A stretch of DNA of 64,000 nt, from positions 8,061,501 through 8,125,500 of the forward strand of contig NC_021191.1 of the NCBI RefSeq assembly GCF_000389965.1. The letters run 5' to 3'. Positions 8,208 through 16,878 of the stretch are shown here, in pieces. The notes under the pieces were generated by a model. That model was not told the origin of the DNA. It worked only from the letters and a program-made list of their open reading frames with translations, and made no database searches. Source of the stretch: Actinoplanes sp. N902-109 (lineage in GTDB: Bacteria; Actinomycetota; Actinomycetes; Mycobacteriales; Micromonosporaceae). Numbering within the stretch: the stretch's first letter is position 1; each line of letters starts with the position of its first letter. A program made the translations under genes and the position numbers.

Positions 8208-9446
8208 TCACTTCGCCGCGGAAGGTTGCCCGGTCTCGTCGGAAAGATTCAACTTTCTCGTGGCGATCCGCCAGCCGATCGCGTAGACCAGCGTGACCAG
8301 TCCGCAGCCGGCCAGGATCACCCGCTCGTCGACATGGTCCACGACCGCCGCCGCGCCCAGCTGGCTGACCGAGATGGCCAGCGTGGCCAGCATCAGGTCG
8401 ACGGCGAACACCCGGCCGCGCAGCCGGTCGGGCACCTCACCCTGCAGCGCGAAGTTCGACAGCACCCAGTTGGTGCCACCGGCGAAGTGCGCCACGAACA
8501 CCAGCGCCGCGACCAGCCAGAACCAGGGTGCCGCGGCCACGCCGAGGTAGCCCACGCCGTACAGGCTCATGGACAGTGCCAGGCCGGGCAGCAGCCAGCT
8601 GCGGTGCCGCAGCACCGGCTTCATCACCAGCGGGCCGACCAACGCCCCGGCACCACGCAGGGCGAACAGCAGCCCGGTGCCCAGCGCCCCGGCGCCGTAC
8701 AGCCCGGCGATCAGCGGGAACACGGTCAGCACGCCGTTGCCCAGGCCGACCGCCGACTTGACGGTGACCAGGGCCCGCAGCCGGGGCCGGGCGGCGATGT
8801 AGCGCAGCGCCTCGAGCAGGGCCTGTCGGCTGCGCACCGGCATCCCGCCGGGCTCGCGCGGGGCCTGCAGCGGACGGCGGATCAGGACGGTCAGCACCAC
8901 CGCGACGGCCAGGCTGACCGAGGCCGCCGCAAAACTCACATACGGGCCGAAGGCGCTGCTCACGATGCCGCCGAGGGAGGCGCCGACGATCGTCATCGTG
9001 CCCCAGGCCGAACCGGCTACGGCGTTGGCCGCCGCGAGGTCGTCCGGGTCGACGACGTTGGGCAGCGCCGCGGACGCCGCCGGGGAGTAGAACGCCTTGG
9101 CCACAGCGATCGCCCCGACGGCCACGAGGGCCAGCGGGGCAGTCGCCTCGGTCCGTACGAGAAAAAGCAGCAGGGTCGCCACCAGCGCGACCGCGTTCGC
9201 GGCGATGAGGATCCTGCGCCGGTCGACGCGGTCGGCCACGGTGCCCGAATACGGCAGCAGCAGGGCATTGATCCCGGTATCTGCCGCTAGCACCAGCGCA
9301 CCCCACACGCCGCTGCCGGTGAGTTGGGGCAGCAGGACCAGCAGGGGCACCATGACGAACCAGTCGGAGCCGAAGACCACCAGCTCAGCGGCGAACAGTC
9401 GACGGAAGTCACGGTTGCCGGTAAGGACCGAAAGCGGAGTTGCCAC
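8208..9446 (-). CDS. MFS exporter, MFS_3/EntS-like
   Basis: 412 residues with about 12 predicted membrane segments. It starts at a GTG (MATPLSVLTGNRDFRRLF). The opening 'NRDFRRLFAAELVVFGSDW' and the loop motif 'GTVADRVDRRRILI' (MFS motif A-like between helices 2 and 3) resemble the MFS_3 group that includes the enterobactin exporter EntS and macrolide exporters. The substrate is unknown. It is on the same strand as thrB (78 bases downstream) and as the RND pump upstream, from which a strong stem-loop separates it. The stop codon lies inside a perfect 12-base palindrome (AAGTGATCACTT, 8202-8213). Confidence 0.88.
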   Translation of the reverse strand: MATPLSVLTGNRDFRRLFAAELVVFGSDWFVMVPLLVLLPQLTGSGVWGALVLAADTGINALLLPYSGTVADRVDRRRILIAANAVALVATLLLFLVRTEATAPLALVAVGAIAVAKAFYSPAASAALPNVVDPDDLAAANAVAGSAWGTMTIVGASLGGIVSSAFGPYVSFAAASVSLAVAVVLTVLIRRPLQAPREPGGMPVRSRQALLEALRYIAARPRLRALVTVKSAVGLGNGVLTVFPLIAGLYGAGALGTGLLFALRGAGALVGPLVMKPVLRHRSWLLPGLALSMSLYGVGYLGVAAAPWFWLVAALVFVAHFAGGTNWVLSNFALQGEVPDRLRGRVFAVDLMLATLAISVSQLGAAAVVDHVDERVILAGCGLVTLVYAIGWRIATRKLNLSDETGQPSAAK

Positions 9447-9460
9447 GTACGCAAACAGTA

Positions 9461-9492
9461 CCGGCCGCCCCGCTGGTCCGCGGGGCGGCCGG
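9461..9492 (-). terminator. Terminator downstream of the RND pump gene
   Basis: A perfect 12-base stem (CCGGCCGCCCCG / CGGGGCGGCCGG) with an 8-base loop lies between the RND stop (9510) and the MFS start (9446). On the minus strand it is followed by GGTACTGTTT, a weak U-rich tail. Confidence 0.8.
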
Positions 9493-9509
9493 TATCGCCG
9501 GTTGTGCTT

Positions 9510-12500
9510 TTACGCCGTTGGCGGGTCGGTGTGCGGGCGCGGCATCTTCAGAACCTCGAACTGGTCCGTGTAGCCGCGCAGAGCACCCTCACTGCGCACC
9601 GGGGCCTCGTGCGCGCCGCCGCTGGAATCCGGCACCACGTCGTCGTCCGGAACCGGCACGGCGGCCTCGTCGGCGGCGTGCCTGGGCGACTCGTCCAGGT
9701 TGGACAGCCCGGCCTTGCGCGCCTTCTTGGCGTCCCGCTTCTGCCGCCGCTTGAGCTTGGTGTTCTCGACCATCGTGTAGAGCGTCGGTACGAGCACCAG
9801 GGTGAGCAGCGTCGAGCTGACCAGACCACCGATGACCACCACGGCCAGCGGCTGCGAGATGAAGCCGCCCTCGCCGGTGAGACCCAGCGCCATCGGCAGC
9901 AGCGCGAAGATGGTCGCGATCGCCGTCATCAAGATCGGGCGCAGCCGGTGCCGGCCGCCCTCGACGACCGCCTCGACGACGCCCAGCCCGGCCGTCCGGT
10001 AGTGGTTGATCAGGTCGAGCAGCACGATGGCGTTGGTGACCACGATGCCGACCAGCATCAGCACACCGATCAGCGCCGGGACACCCAGCGGCGTGCCGGT
10101 GGCCAGCAGCAGCGCGATCGCACCGGTCGCCGCGAACGGGATCGACACGAGCAGCACCAGCGGCTGCAGCAGGCTGCGGAACGTCGCCACCATGATGATG
10201 AACACGATCGCAATCGCCGCGAGCACGGCCAGACCCAGCTGGCGGAACGCATCCGCCTGGTCCTGGCTGACGCCGCCGATGGAGTACGACGCCCCGGCCG
10301 GCAGTGTCAGCTCGTCGAGGTTCTTGGTGAGCTCCTGGGTCGCGGCGCCGACGTTCGACCCGGTCGCCGTGCCGTTGACGGTGACACTGCGGTTGCCGTC
10401 GATCCGGGTGACCTCCTCCGGACCCCCGACCTCCTTGATGTCGGCGATCGTGTCCAGCGGGACCCGCTGCCCGGCAGGCGTGGTGATCGGCAGCTTGCCC
10501 AGCGCGTCGGCGTTCGCGGGCGGCGCGCCGAAGGTGACGACGACGTCCTCGCTGGAGCCGTCCACCGCGATCTGACCGACCGGTGCCGCCCGGAACGCCC
10601 CGGCCACCGCCTGCCCGACGGCCGCCTCGGTGAGGCCGCGTTGAGCAGCGGCCTGCCGGTCGACCTGGATGTCGAGCCGCGGCACGCTGGCCGCCAGGGT
10701 GGAGCTGACGTCGGTGACGTCCTTGGTGCCCGCCATCGCGTCCTGCACCAGCTTGGTCGCGGCCTCCAGCGACTGCTGGTCGCTGGCCTGCACGACGACC
10801 GACAGCTGGCTGCCGTTGAAGCCGGTGCTGCTGTCGCCGCCGACCGTGACGTCACCGATGCCGGAAAGGGCCTTCAGCTTGTCCCGCAGATCGTCGGAGA
10901 TCTTCTCGGAGTCGGCGTCCGAGGTGAGCGCCACGTTGTAGCTGGCGCCGCTGGCCCCGCTCGACCCGGCGAACGGGTTGAAGTCGCCGCTGCCCACCGT
11001 GACCTGGTAGCTCTCGATGCCGTCCTCGGCGGCCAGCACCGCCTCGACCTTCTTGGCGGCCTCGTCGGTCGCGGCCAGGCTGGTGCCGACCGGCAGGTCC
11101 TGGCTGATCGAGATGGTGTCCTGACCGGACTCGTCGAGGAAGTTGGTCTGCAGCTTGGTGGCCAGCCCCAGGGTGCCGATCAGCACCACCACGCCGACCG
11201 CGACGGTAGCCCACCGGGTGCCACGGCTGCGGGTCACCCAGCGAATGATCGGCAGATAAGCCCGCTGCAGCGGGCTGCGCAGCTCCTTCTCCTCGGCGGC
11301 CTTGCGCACGGCCTCGGACTCGCTGCCGCCGGCGGCGGGCCGCAGGAACCAGTAGGCCAGCACGGGTACGACAGTCAGCGCCACGAACAGCGACGCCAGC
11401 AGCGCGACGGTGACCGTGATGGCGAACGGCGCGAACAGCTGGCCGACGAACCCGCCGACCAGGGCGATCGGCGCGAACACGGCGACCGTGGTGAGCGTCG
11501 ACGCGGTGACCGCACCGGCGACCTCCTTGACGCCGGACATGACCGCATGGCCCTTGCTCTCGCCGTACCCGAGGTGTCTCTTGATGTTTTCGAGCACCAC
11601 AATGGAGTCGTCCACCACCCGCCCCACGGCAATGGTCAGCGCGCCCAGGGTGAGCAGGTTGAGCGAGTAGTCGCCGACCCACAGCGCGATCAGCGCGATC
11701 AGCACCGACAGCGGGATCGACACCGCGGTCACCAGCGTCGAGCGCACGGACAGCAGGAAGATCAGGATGACGATGACGGCCATGACCAGGCCGAGCAGAC
11801 CCTCGGTGGTCAGGCTCTCGATCGAGCGCTCGACGAACGGCGCCTGGTCGGTGATGACCGTCAGCTTGGCGCCCGAGGCCGACTGCAGGTCGGCGAGCTT
11901 GTCGCGCACCTCGTGCGAGATCTTGACCGGGTTGCCGTCGGGCGCGGCGGTCACCGCGACGCCGAGGCTGTCCACCCCGTCGGTGCGGGTGTACGACGTG
12001 ACGGCCGCGAAGCCTTCGGTCACCGACGCGACGTCGCTGAGCTTGACCGGACCGCGTTTGCCGCTGAGGTAGAGCCCCTTGAGCTGCTCGACCGAGGTGA
12101 TCGGGCTGCCGGCCTGGATGCTGAGCGAGCGAGTGCCGTCGGTGACCGCGCCGGCGGGGATCGAGATGCCGTTGTTCTGCAGCAGCGTGGTCAGATCCTG
12201 CGGACTGGCCCCGGCGGCGGTCAGCTTGGCCAGGTCGGGCTTGACCACGACCTGCCGCTTGCGGGTGCCGGTGACCTGCACGTCCCGGACGCCGTCGATC
12301 GCGTTGAGCTCCGGCACCACGGTCTGGTTGAGCCGGTCGGCCAGGTCGCTCTCGTCGGAGCCGCCGGAGGCCGCCAGCACGATCGCCGGGATGTCATCGG
12401 TGCTGCCGGCGAAGATCGTCGGCTCGACGTTGTCCGGCAGCTGCGGCTGGATCCGGTTGACCGACGTGGTGAGCTGGTTGATCGCGTTGTCCAGGTCGGT

Positions 12501-12797
12501 GCCGAACTCGAAGAGGACCTGGATGGTCGCCGTGCCCTCCGCGGTGGTCGACTGGATGGTGTCCAGGCCGTCGGCGCCCTTGACGGCGTCCTCGATCGGC
12601 TTGGTGACCTGTTCCTCCATGATCTCCGGGCTGGCCCCGGGCAGGGTCGCCCCGATGATCGCCCCGGGGAACTCCAGCGAGGGCAGGAGCTGCTGCTTGA
12701 GAGACGGGATGGCATAGACCCCGAAGCCGGTGATCACCACCGCGATCAGGGCCACCAACCCGCGATTCGCGAGACTGAGCCTGGTCAAGAACGACAT
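9510..12797 (-). CDS. RND-family (AcrB-like) efflux permease
   Basis: 1095 residues from the ATG at 12797, which has GGGGGAG just upstream; the longer open frame to 13238 runs through the divergent MarR gene and is discarded. The protein begins MSFLTRLSLANRGLVALIAVV and shows two duplicated halves, each with a large extracytoplasmic loop. Classic RND helix-4 residues are in 'LGALTIAVGRVVDDSIVVLENI', the proton-relay aspartates, followed by the second-half 'PFAATGAIALLLATGTPLGVPALIGVLMLVGIVVTNAIVLLDLI'. It is HAE1-type rather than MmpL-type. A charged, roughly 90-residue cytoplasmic tail follows the last helix. No membrane-fusion partner gene is nearby. The divergent MarR gene shares its promoter region and probably controls it. 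Confidence 0.93.
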   Translation of the reverse strand: MSFLTRLSLANRGLVALIAVVITGFGVYAIPSLKQQLLPSLEFPGAIIGATLPGASPEIMEEQVTKPIEDAVKGADGLDTIQSTTAEGTATIQVLFEFGTDLDNAINQLTTSVNRIQPQLPDNVEPTIFAGSTDDIPAIVLAASGGSDESDLADRLNQTVVPELNAIDGVRDVQVTGTRKRQVVVKPDLAKLTAAGASPQDLTTLLQNNGISIPAGAVTDGTRSLSIQAGSPITSVEQLKGLYLSGKRGPVKLSDVASVTEGFAAVTSYTRTDGVDSLGVAVTAAPDGNPVKISHEVRDKLADLQSASGAKLTVITDQAPFVERSIESLTTEGLLGLVMAVIVILIFLLSVRSTLVTAVSIPLSVLIALIALWVGDYSLNLLTLGALTIAVGRVVDDSIVVLENIKRHLGYGESKGHAVMSGVKEVAGAVTASTLTTVAVFAPIALVGGFVGQLFAPFAITVTVALLASLFVALTVVPVLAYWFLRPAAGGSESEAVRKAAEEKELRSPLQRAYLPIIRWVTRSRGTRWATVAVGVVVLIGTLGLATKLQTNFLDESGQDTISISQDLPVGTSLAATDEAAKKVEAVLAAEDGIESYQVTVGSGDFNPFAGSSGASGASYNVALTSDADSEKISDDLRDKLKALSGIGDVTVGGDSSTGFNGSQLSVVVQASDQQSLEAATKLVQDAMAGTKDVTDVSSTLAASVPRLDIQVDRQAAAQRGLTEAAVGQAVAGAFRAAPVGQIAVDGSSEDVVVTFGAPPANADALGKLPITTPAGQRVPLDTIADIKEVGGPEEVTRIDGNRSVTVNGTATGSNVGAATQELTKNLDELTLPAGASYSIGGVSQDQADAFRQLGLAVLAAIAIVFIIMVATFRSLLQPLVLLVSIPFAATGAIALLLATGTPLGVPALIGVLMLVGIVVTNAIVLLDLINHYRTAGLGVVEAVVEGGRHRLRPILMTAIATIFALLPMALGLTGEGGFISQPLAVVVIGGLVSSTLLTLVLVPTLYTMVENTKLKRRQKRDAKKARKAGLSNLDESPRHAADEAAVPVPDDDVVPDSSGGAHEAPVRSEGALRGYTDQFEVLKMPRPHTDPPTA

Positions 12798-12820
12798 ACG
12801 CTCCCCCGAAAGTTCGGCCA

Positions 12821-12837
12821 AGGCATATAGTTTGCCT
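12821..12837. promoter_or_regulatory. Candidate MarR operator in RND/MarR divergent promoter
   Basis: AGGCATATAGTTTGCCT is an imperfect palindrome with 5-base perfect outer arms (AGGCA/TGCCT). It is the only A/T-rich patch of the 135-base divergent gap. It overlaps TATAGT-like -10 sequences, where a MarR dimer would block both genes. Autoregulation is inferred from position only. Confidence 0.45.
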
Positions 12838-12932
12838 GACACGAACAAATGGTTTTCGGTCGGGGCCGCTGGTAGCGTCCCGTCACGAGGTGGACGCTGT
12901 ACGGCCATCGGCGCGTAACACAGGAGGAAGCG

Positions 12933-13658
12933 GTGGCCGCGAACGAACGACTCATCGCCGACATCATGACCGCGCAGCAGCAGCTCCAGCAGCTGTTCGT
13001 GCGAGATCGCGCGGACCCGCTCTTCGAGACCCCGCTGACCATGCAACAGCTCAAGATCCTGATGCTGCTGCACCGGACGGGTGACACCTCGGGCCGGGAG
13101 CTGGCGGGCATGCTGGGTGTGAGCCTTGCCACGCTGAGCGGGATGGTGGACCGGCTGGTCGCGCAGGACATGGTGACGCGCACCGAGGACCCGCACGACC
13201 GTCGGGTACGGCGGATCAGCCTGAGCGACACCGGCCACGAGATGATCGACAAGATCGTCAACGCCGGGACGGAGCTGCAGCTGCGCTTACTCGGCCGGCT
13301 CACCGCCGACGAGCTGGGGACCGTCCTCGGCGGCCTGCACGCCATGATCCGCGCCGCCAACGAGGACCCGGCCACGTCCCCCGACCCCGCCGGCCGGCCC
13401 CCAGCCGACGCCGGCCCGCCCGCAGCCGCACCAGGTCCCGGGCGGCCCCCAGCCGAAGCCAGCCCGCCCCCAGCTGCACCAGGTCGCGGGCGGCCCCCAG
13501 CTGAAGCCAGCCCGCCCGCAGCCGCACCGGACCCCGGCCGGCCCACCGCGGCACAAGACGCCGGCTCGCCGGCACCCACTCGACGCGGGGCTGCCGGCCC
13601 GCCCACACGCGCCCCGGACGTCTCCTTCACGCCGACGACGTCAGCCCGGCCGAAGTGA
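12933..13658 (+). CDS. MarR-family regulator with proline-rich tail
   Basis: 241 residues from a GTG start with AGGAGG 6 bases upstream. Residues 1-150 form a MarR winged helix: the helix-turn-helix is around 'TSGRELAGMLGVSLATLSGMVDRL' and the wing around 'TRTEDPHDRRVRRISLSDTG'. Typical MarR proteins end near residue 150. Here another 90 residues follow, made of Pro/Ala/Gly with three near-identical 16-residue units (RPPAEASPPAAAPGPG type) encoded by 48-base tandem repeats. The stop codon lies in a 30-base tandem duplication. It is divergent from the RND pump and probably its repressor. The tail may be dispensable or be a recent repeat expansion. Confidence 0.9.
   Translation: MAANERLIADIMTAQQQLQQLFVRDRADPLFETPLTMQQLKILMLLHRTGDTSGRELAGMLGVSLATLSGMVDRLVAQDMVTRTEDPHDRRVRRISLSDTGHEMIDKIVNAGTELQLRLLGRLTADELGTVLGGLHAMIRAANEDPATSPDPAGRPPADAGPPAAAPGPGRPPAEASPPPAAPGRGRPPAEASPPAAAPDPGRPTAAQDAGSPAPTRRGAAGPPTRAPDVSFTPTTSARPK
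13395..13538 (+). repeat. Three 48-base tandem repeats in the MarR tail
   Basis: Units begin at 13395, 13443 and 13491, each starting CGGCCCCCAG. They encode RPPA(D/E)A(G/S)PP(A/P)AAPG-type 16-residue blocks and keep the frame. Confidence 0.85.
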
Positions 13659-13693
13659 GAAGCGACGACGTCAGCCCGGCCGAAGTGAGAAGC
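13634..13693 (+). repeat. Perfect 30-base tandem duplication over the MarR stop
   Basis: Unit GACGACGTCAGCCCGG... occurs at 13634-13663 and again, identically, at 13664-13693. The first copy contains the MarR stop codon, so the coding end is unchanged by the second copy. Confidence 0.9.
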
Positions 13694-13955
13694 TCAGCCG
13701 CCTGGAAGTGAGGATGTGTCAGCTCGCCCGGGGCAAGGGAAGACCATCGTGGAGCGCGGAGAGCCCCATCGAAAAGGCGTCCGGCCCGGAGAGTCACCTC
13801 CGCAGACCGAGGTTGCCCGGCGGAACGGGACCGACCTGGCCAAGCGCAGCCAAGCCAACTCGATGCGATCCGGCCCGCGAAGCGAAGCCGGCTCAGCGGA
13901 ACCAGGCCGACCCGGCGGAGCGCAGCCCCGACCCGGCAGAGCAGGGCAAGTCCGC
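13694..13955. other. Intergenic DNA between MarR and acetyltransferase genes
   Basis: About 260 bases between convergent genes. Several overlapping frames are open only because of the high GC content. I see no gene, no clear terminator stem and no mobile-element trace. Confidence 0.4.
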
Positions 13956-14435
13956 TCAGAGATCGGCCGGCGGCGCGAACCAATACCGCCGCGCCCCGTC
14001 CCGTTCCCCCTCGAACACGCCACCGGCCCGCTCGGCGGTGCGGGCCGAGGCGATGTTGTCCGCCGCGCACACCAGCAGCACCCGGCCGATCTCCCGCTCC
14101 CACGCCTGGTCGAGCAGCTGGCGCAGGGCCCAGGACGCCACCCCACGCCGGCGCGCCGAGGGGCGGATGCCATAGCCGACGTGGCCGGTGCGCTCGTCGA
14201 GCCGGTGGCGTAGCGCAGCGCCGCCGAGCACCCGGCCGTCCTCGACGATCCACCAGTTGGTGCAGTGCGGATCGGTGCGTCGGCGGTGCACCCAGGAGGC
14301 GAACCCCGCCGGCGTCCGTACGTCGTCGGTGGCTCGCAGCCCGAAACCGTCCTCGTGCAGGCCCGGCCCCCACTCGTGGTGACATTCCAGCCAGACGGCG
14401 TGCAGGCCCGGCGCGGGCGCGACGAGCTGGGGCAT
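13956..14435 (-). CDS. GNAT-family N-acetyltransferase coupled to thrC
   Basis: 159 residues from the ATG at 14435, which overlaps the thrC stop as ATGA; this decides the start over a longer frame that would run back into thrC. The acetyl-CoA-binding motif A is 'GYGIRPSARRRGVASWALRQLL', with the R-x-x-G-x-G/A-like pyrophosphate loop. It is followed by 'VCAADNIASARTAERAGG', the usual motif B region. The closest style is RimJ/RimL-like or small-molecule GNATs. The substrate is unknown. Overlap with thrC implies co-translation with threonine synthase, but a metabolic link is not evident. Confidence 0.85.
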   Translation of the reverse strand: MPQLVAPAPGLHAVWLECHHEWGPGLHEDGFGLRATDDVRTPAGFASWVHRRRTDPHCTNWWIVEDGRVLGGAALRHRLDERTGHVGYGIRPSARRRGVASWALRQLLDQAWEREIGRVLLVCAADNIASARTAERAGGVFEGERDGARRYWFAPPADL

Positions 14436-15484
14436 CAGCCCAGTTCGAGCGCGTGGGCCGCGGCGAGCACGTCGTTGGTGATGGTGGTGGGTTTGGGGGC
14501 GGTCGAGATGGCCCACTCGGGGTCCTTGAGGCCGTGGCCGGTGACCGTGCAGACGACAGTCGCGCCGGCCGGGATCATCCCCGCCTCCGCCTGTTGCAGC
14601 AGGCCGGCCACGCTGGCGGCGCTGCCCAGCTCGACGAACACGCCCACCTCCCGGGCCAGCAGCCGGTAGGCCGTGAGGATCTCGCGGTCGGTGACAGCCG
14701 AGATCAGGCCACCGGAGGTGTCCCGGGCGTCCAGCGCCTTGGTCCAGCTCGCCGGGTTGCCGATGCGGATGGCGGTGGCGATGGTGGACGGGTGCTCGAC
14801 GACCTTGCCGTGCACCAGCGGCGCCGCGCCGGAGGCCTGGAAGCCGAACATCCGGGGCAGCACCTTGCTGTTGCCGGCCTCGTGATCCTCCTGATAGCCC
14901 ATCCAGTAGGCGGAGATGTTGCCCGCGTTGCCGACCGGCAGGCAGTGGATGTCGGGGGCGGTGCCCAGCGCCTCGACGATCTCGAAGGCGGCCGTCTTCT
15001 GACCGTGCAGCCGGAAGATGTTGACCGAGTTGACCAGCGACACCGGGAAGTCCTGGGACAGCTTGGAGGCAAGCGCCAGGCAGTCGTCGAAGTTGCCGTC
15101 GACCTGGAGCAGCTTGGCCCCGTGCACGAGCGCCTGGGCCAGCTTGCCCATCGCGATCTTGCCCTGCGGCACCAGCACCGCGCAGGTGATGCCGGCCCGG
15201 GCGGCGTACGCGGCGGCGGAGGCGCTGGTGTTGCCGGTCGAGGCGCAGATGATCGCCTTGGCACCGTCCTCGACCGCCTTGGACACCGCCATGGTCATGC
15301 CGCGATCCTTGAAGGAGCCGGTCGGGTTGGCCCCCTCGACCTTGAGGTAGACCTCGGCACCGACCCGCTGCGACAGCACCGGGGCCGGCACGAGCGGTGT
15401 GTTGCCCTCGTGCAGCGTGACCACCGGGGTCTTCGAAGAAACCGGGAGCCGGTCACGGTATGCCTCGATAAGTCCGCGCCACAT
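14435..15484 (-). CDS. thrC: Threonine synthase
   Basis: 349 residues starting MWRGLIEAYRDRL. A PLP enzyme converting O-phosphohomoserine to threonine. The PLP-binding lysine lies in ANPTGSFKDRGM (about K58). The serine/threonine loop is ASTGNTSASAAAYAARAG and the phosphate-binding glycine loop PVGNAGNISAYWMGY. It is the short, class-II-like actinobacterial form. It is downstream of hom with an 80-base gap, and its stop overlaps the start of a GNAT gene. thrB is not adjacent, unlike in the common hom-thrC-thrB order. Confidence 0.96.
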   Translation of the reverse strand: MWRGLIEAYRDRLPVSSKTPVVTLHEGNTPLVPAPVLSQRVGAEVYLKVEGANPTGSFKDRGMTMAVSKAVEDGAKAIICASTGNTSASAAAYAARAGITCAVLVPQGKIAMGKLAQALVHGAKLLQVDGNFDDCLALASKLSQDFPVSLVNSVNIFRLHGQKTAAFEIVEALGTAPDIHCLPVGNAGNISAYWMGYQEDHEAGNSKVLPRMFGFQASGAAPLVHGKVVEHPSTIATAIRIGNPASWTKALDARDTSGGLISAVTDREILTAYRLLAREVGVFVELGSAASVAGLLQQAEAGMIPAGATVVCTVTGHGLKDPEWAISTAPKPTTITNDVLAAAHALELG

Positions 15485-15564
15485 GGTCTTTCCCTCTCGA
15501 CTGGGTCGTTCCAGGATGCCCCAGCCCGCCGAATGGCGAGACCAAGCTTCCACTATTCAGGAAC

Positions 15565-16878
15565 TCAGGCGCCGCCCTCGACCCGCAGCACGCTGGCGAT
15601 GGACCGTACGATCGGCAGCTCGCGCAGCGCCTCGACGGTGGCGTGCAGGTTGGCGTCGGGTGCTCCGTGCGTGACGATGACCAGCGTCGCGTCCTCGTCC
15701 CGCCCGGACTGACGGACGGTCGCGATGGAGACCTCGTTGTCGGCGAAGACCCCGGCGACAGCGGCGAGCACGCCCTGCCGGTCGGCCACGTCCAGGCTGA
15801 TGTGGTAGCGGGTGACCGCCTCGCCGATCGGCCGGATGGCCAGCTGGGCGTAGGCGTTCTCGCCGGGTGCGCGGGTGCCCGAGAGGCGGTTGCGGGCCGC
15901 CGCCACCACATCACCCAGCACCGCACTGGCCGTCGGCGTGCCGCCGGCCCCCCGGCCGTAGAACATCAGCGGGCCGGCCGCCTCGGCCTCGACGAAGACC
16001 GCGTTGAAGGCGTCGCCCACCCCGGCCAGCGGGTGCGAGCGCGGGATCATCGCCGGGTGCACCCGTACGCTCACCGAGTCGGCGCCGGTGGAGTCGAGAC
16101 CGCGCTCGGCGATGCACAGCAGCTTGATCGTGCAGCCCATCGCCTTGGCGCTGGCCACGTCGGCGGCCGTCACCGCGGTCATCCCGTCGCGGAACACGTC
16201 GGCCGCGGTGACCCTGGTGTGGAAGGCCAGCGAGGCGAGGATGGCCGCCTTGGCCGCCGCGTCGAAGCCCTCGACGTCGGCCGTCGGGTCCGCCTCGGCG
16301 TACCCGAGCTCAGTCGCCTCCTCCAGCGCCTCGGCGAAACCGGCGCCGGAGGTGTCCATGGACGACAGGATGAAGTTGGTGGTGCCGTTCACGATGCCGG
16401 TCACCCGGGTCACCCGGTCGCCGTGCAGCGACTCGCGCAACGGGCGCAGCAGCGGGATGGCGCCGGCCACCGCGGCCTCGTAGTACAGATCGGCGCTGCC
16501 CTCGGCCGCCGCCTCGTGCAGCGTCGCGCCGTCCTCGGCGAGCAGGGCCTTGTTGGCCGTGACCACGCTGCGCCCGGCCCGCAGCGCCTCGGTCAGCCAG
16601 GTGCGGGCCGGGTCGATGCCGCCGACCACCTCGATGACCACGTCCACGTCGTCCCGCTTGACCAGGCTAAGCGCGTCGGTGGTGAACAGGGCCGGATCCG
16701 CTGGCAGGTCACCGCGCCGGCGACCGGGCCGGCGCACCGCGATGCCGACCAGCTCCAGCGGCGCCCCGATCCGGGCGGTCAGGTCGTCGGCCTGTTCGTG
16801 CAGCAACCGGACGACCTCGCTGCCGACCGTGCCACAGCCGAGCAGAGCCAGACGAATCGCAGGCTTATCGGAACTCAT
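15565..16878 (-). CDS. hom: Homoserine dehydrogenase
   Basis: 437 residues: NAD(P)-binding Rossmann domain (LALLGCGTVGSEVVRLL, about residues 10-26) and catalytic/dimerisation domain with 'GIVNGTTNFILSSM' and 'EATELGYAEADPTADVEGFDAAAKAAILASLAF'. A C-terminal ACT domain from about residue 350 (YHISLDVADRQGVLAAVAGVFADNEVSIATVRQ) allows feedback control, typically by threonine. It reduces aspartate semialdehyde to homoserine at the branch to Thr and Met. The start overlaps the lysA stop (ATGA), so translation is coupled to the lysine branch. Confidence 0.97.
   Translation of the reverse strand: MSSDKPAIRLALLGCGTVGSEVVRLLHEQADDLTARIGAPLELVGIAVRRPGRRRGDLPADPALFTTDALSLVKRDDVDVVIEVVGGIDPARTWLTEALRAGRSVVTANKALLAEDGATLHEAAAEGSADLYYEAAVAGAIPLLRPLRESLHGDRVTRVTGIVNGTTNFILSSMDTSGAGFAEALEEATELGYAEADPTADVEGFDAAAKAAILASLAFHTRVTAADVFRDGMTAVTAADVASAKAMGCTIKLLCIAERGLDSTGADSVSVRVHPAMIPRSHPLAGVGDAFNAVFVEAEAAGPLMFYGRGAGGTPTASAVLGDVVAAARNRLSGTRAPGENAYAQLAIRPIGEAVTRYHISLDVADRQGVLAAVAGVFADNEVSIATVRQSGRDEDATLVIVTHGAPDANLHATVEALRELPIVRSIASVLRVEGGA

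Noticed and set aside
8202..8213. AAGTGATCACTT as an operator
   Set aside because: It overlaps a stop codon at a gene end, far from any start; probably chance.
9324..12830. 1168-codon + strand open frame antisense to the RND permease
   Set aside because: Produced by high third-position GC opposite a long gene; no domain content.
12798..13238. 147-residue N-terminal extension of the RND protein
   Set aside because: It lies antisense to the MarR gene. The ATG at 12797 has a ribosome site and gives the normal RND N-terminus.
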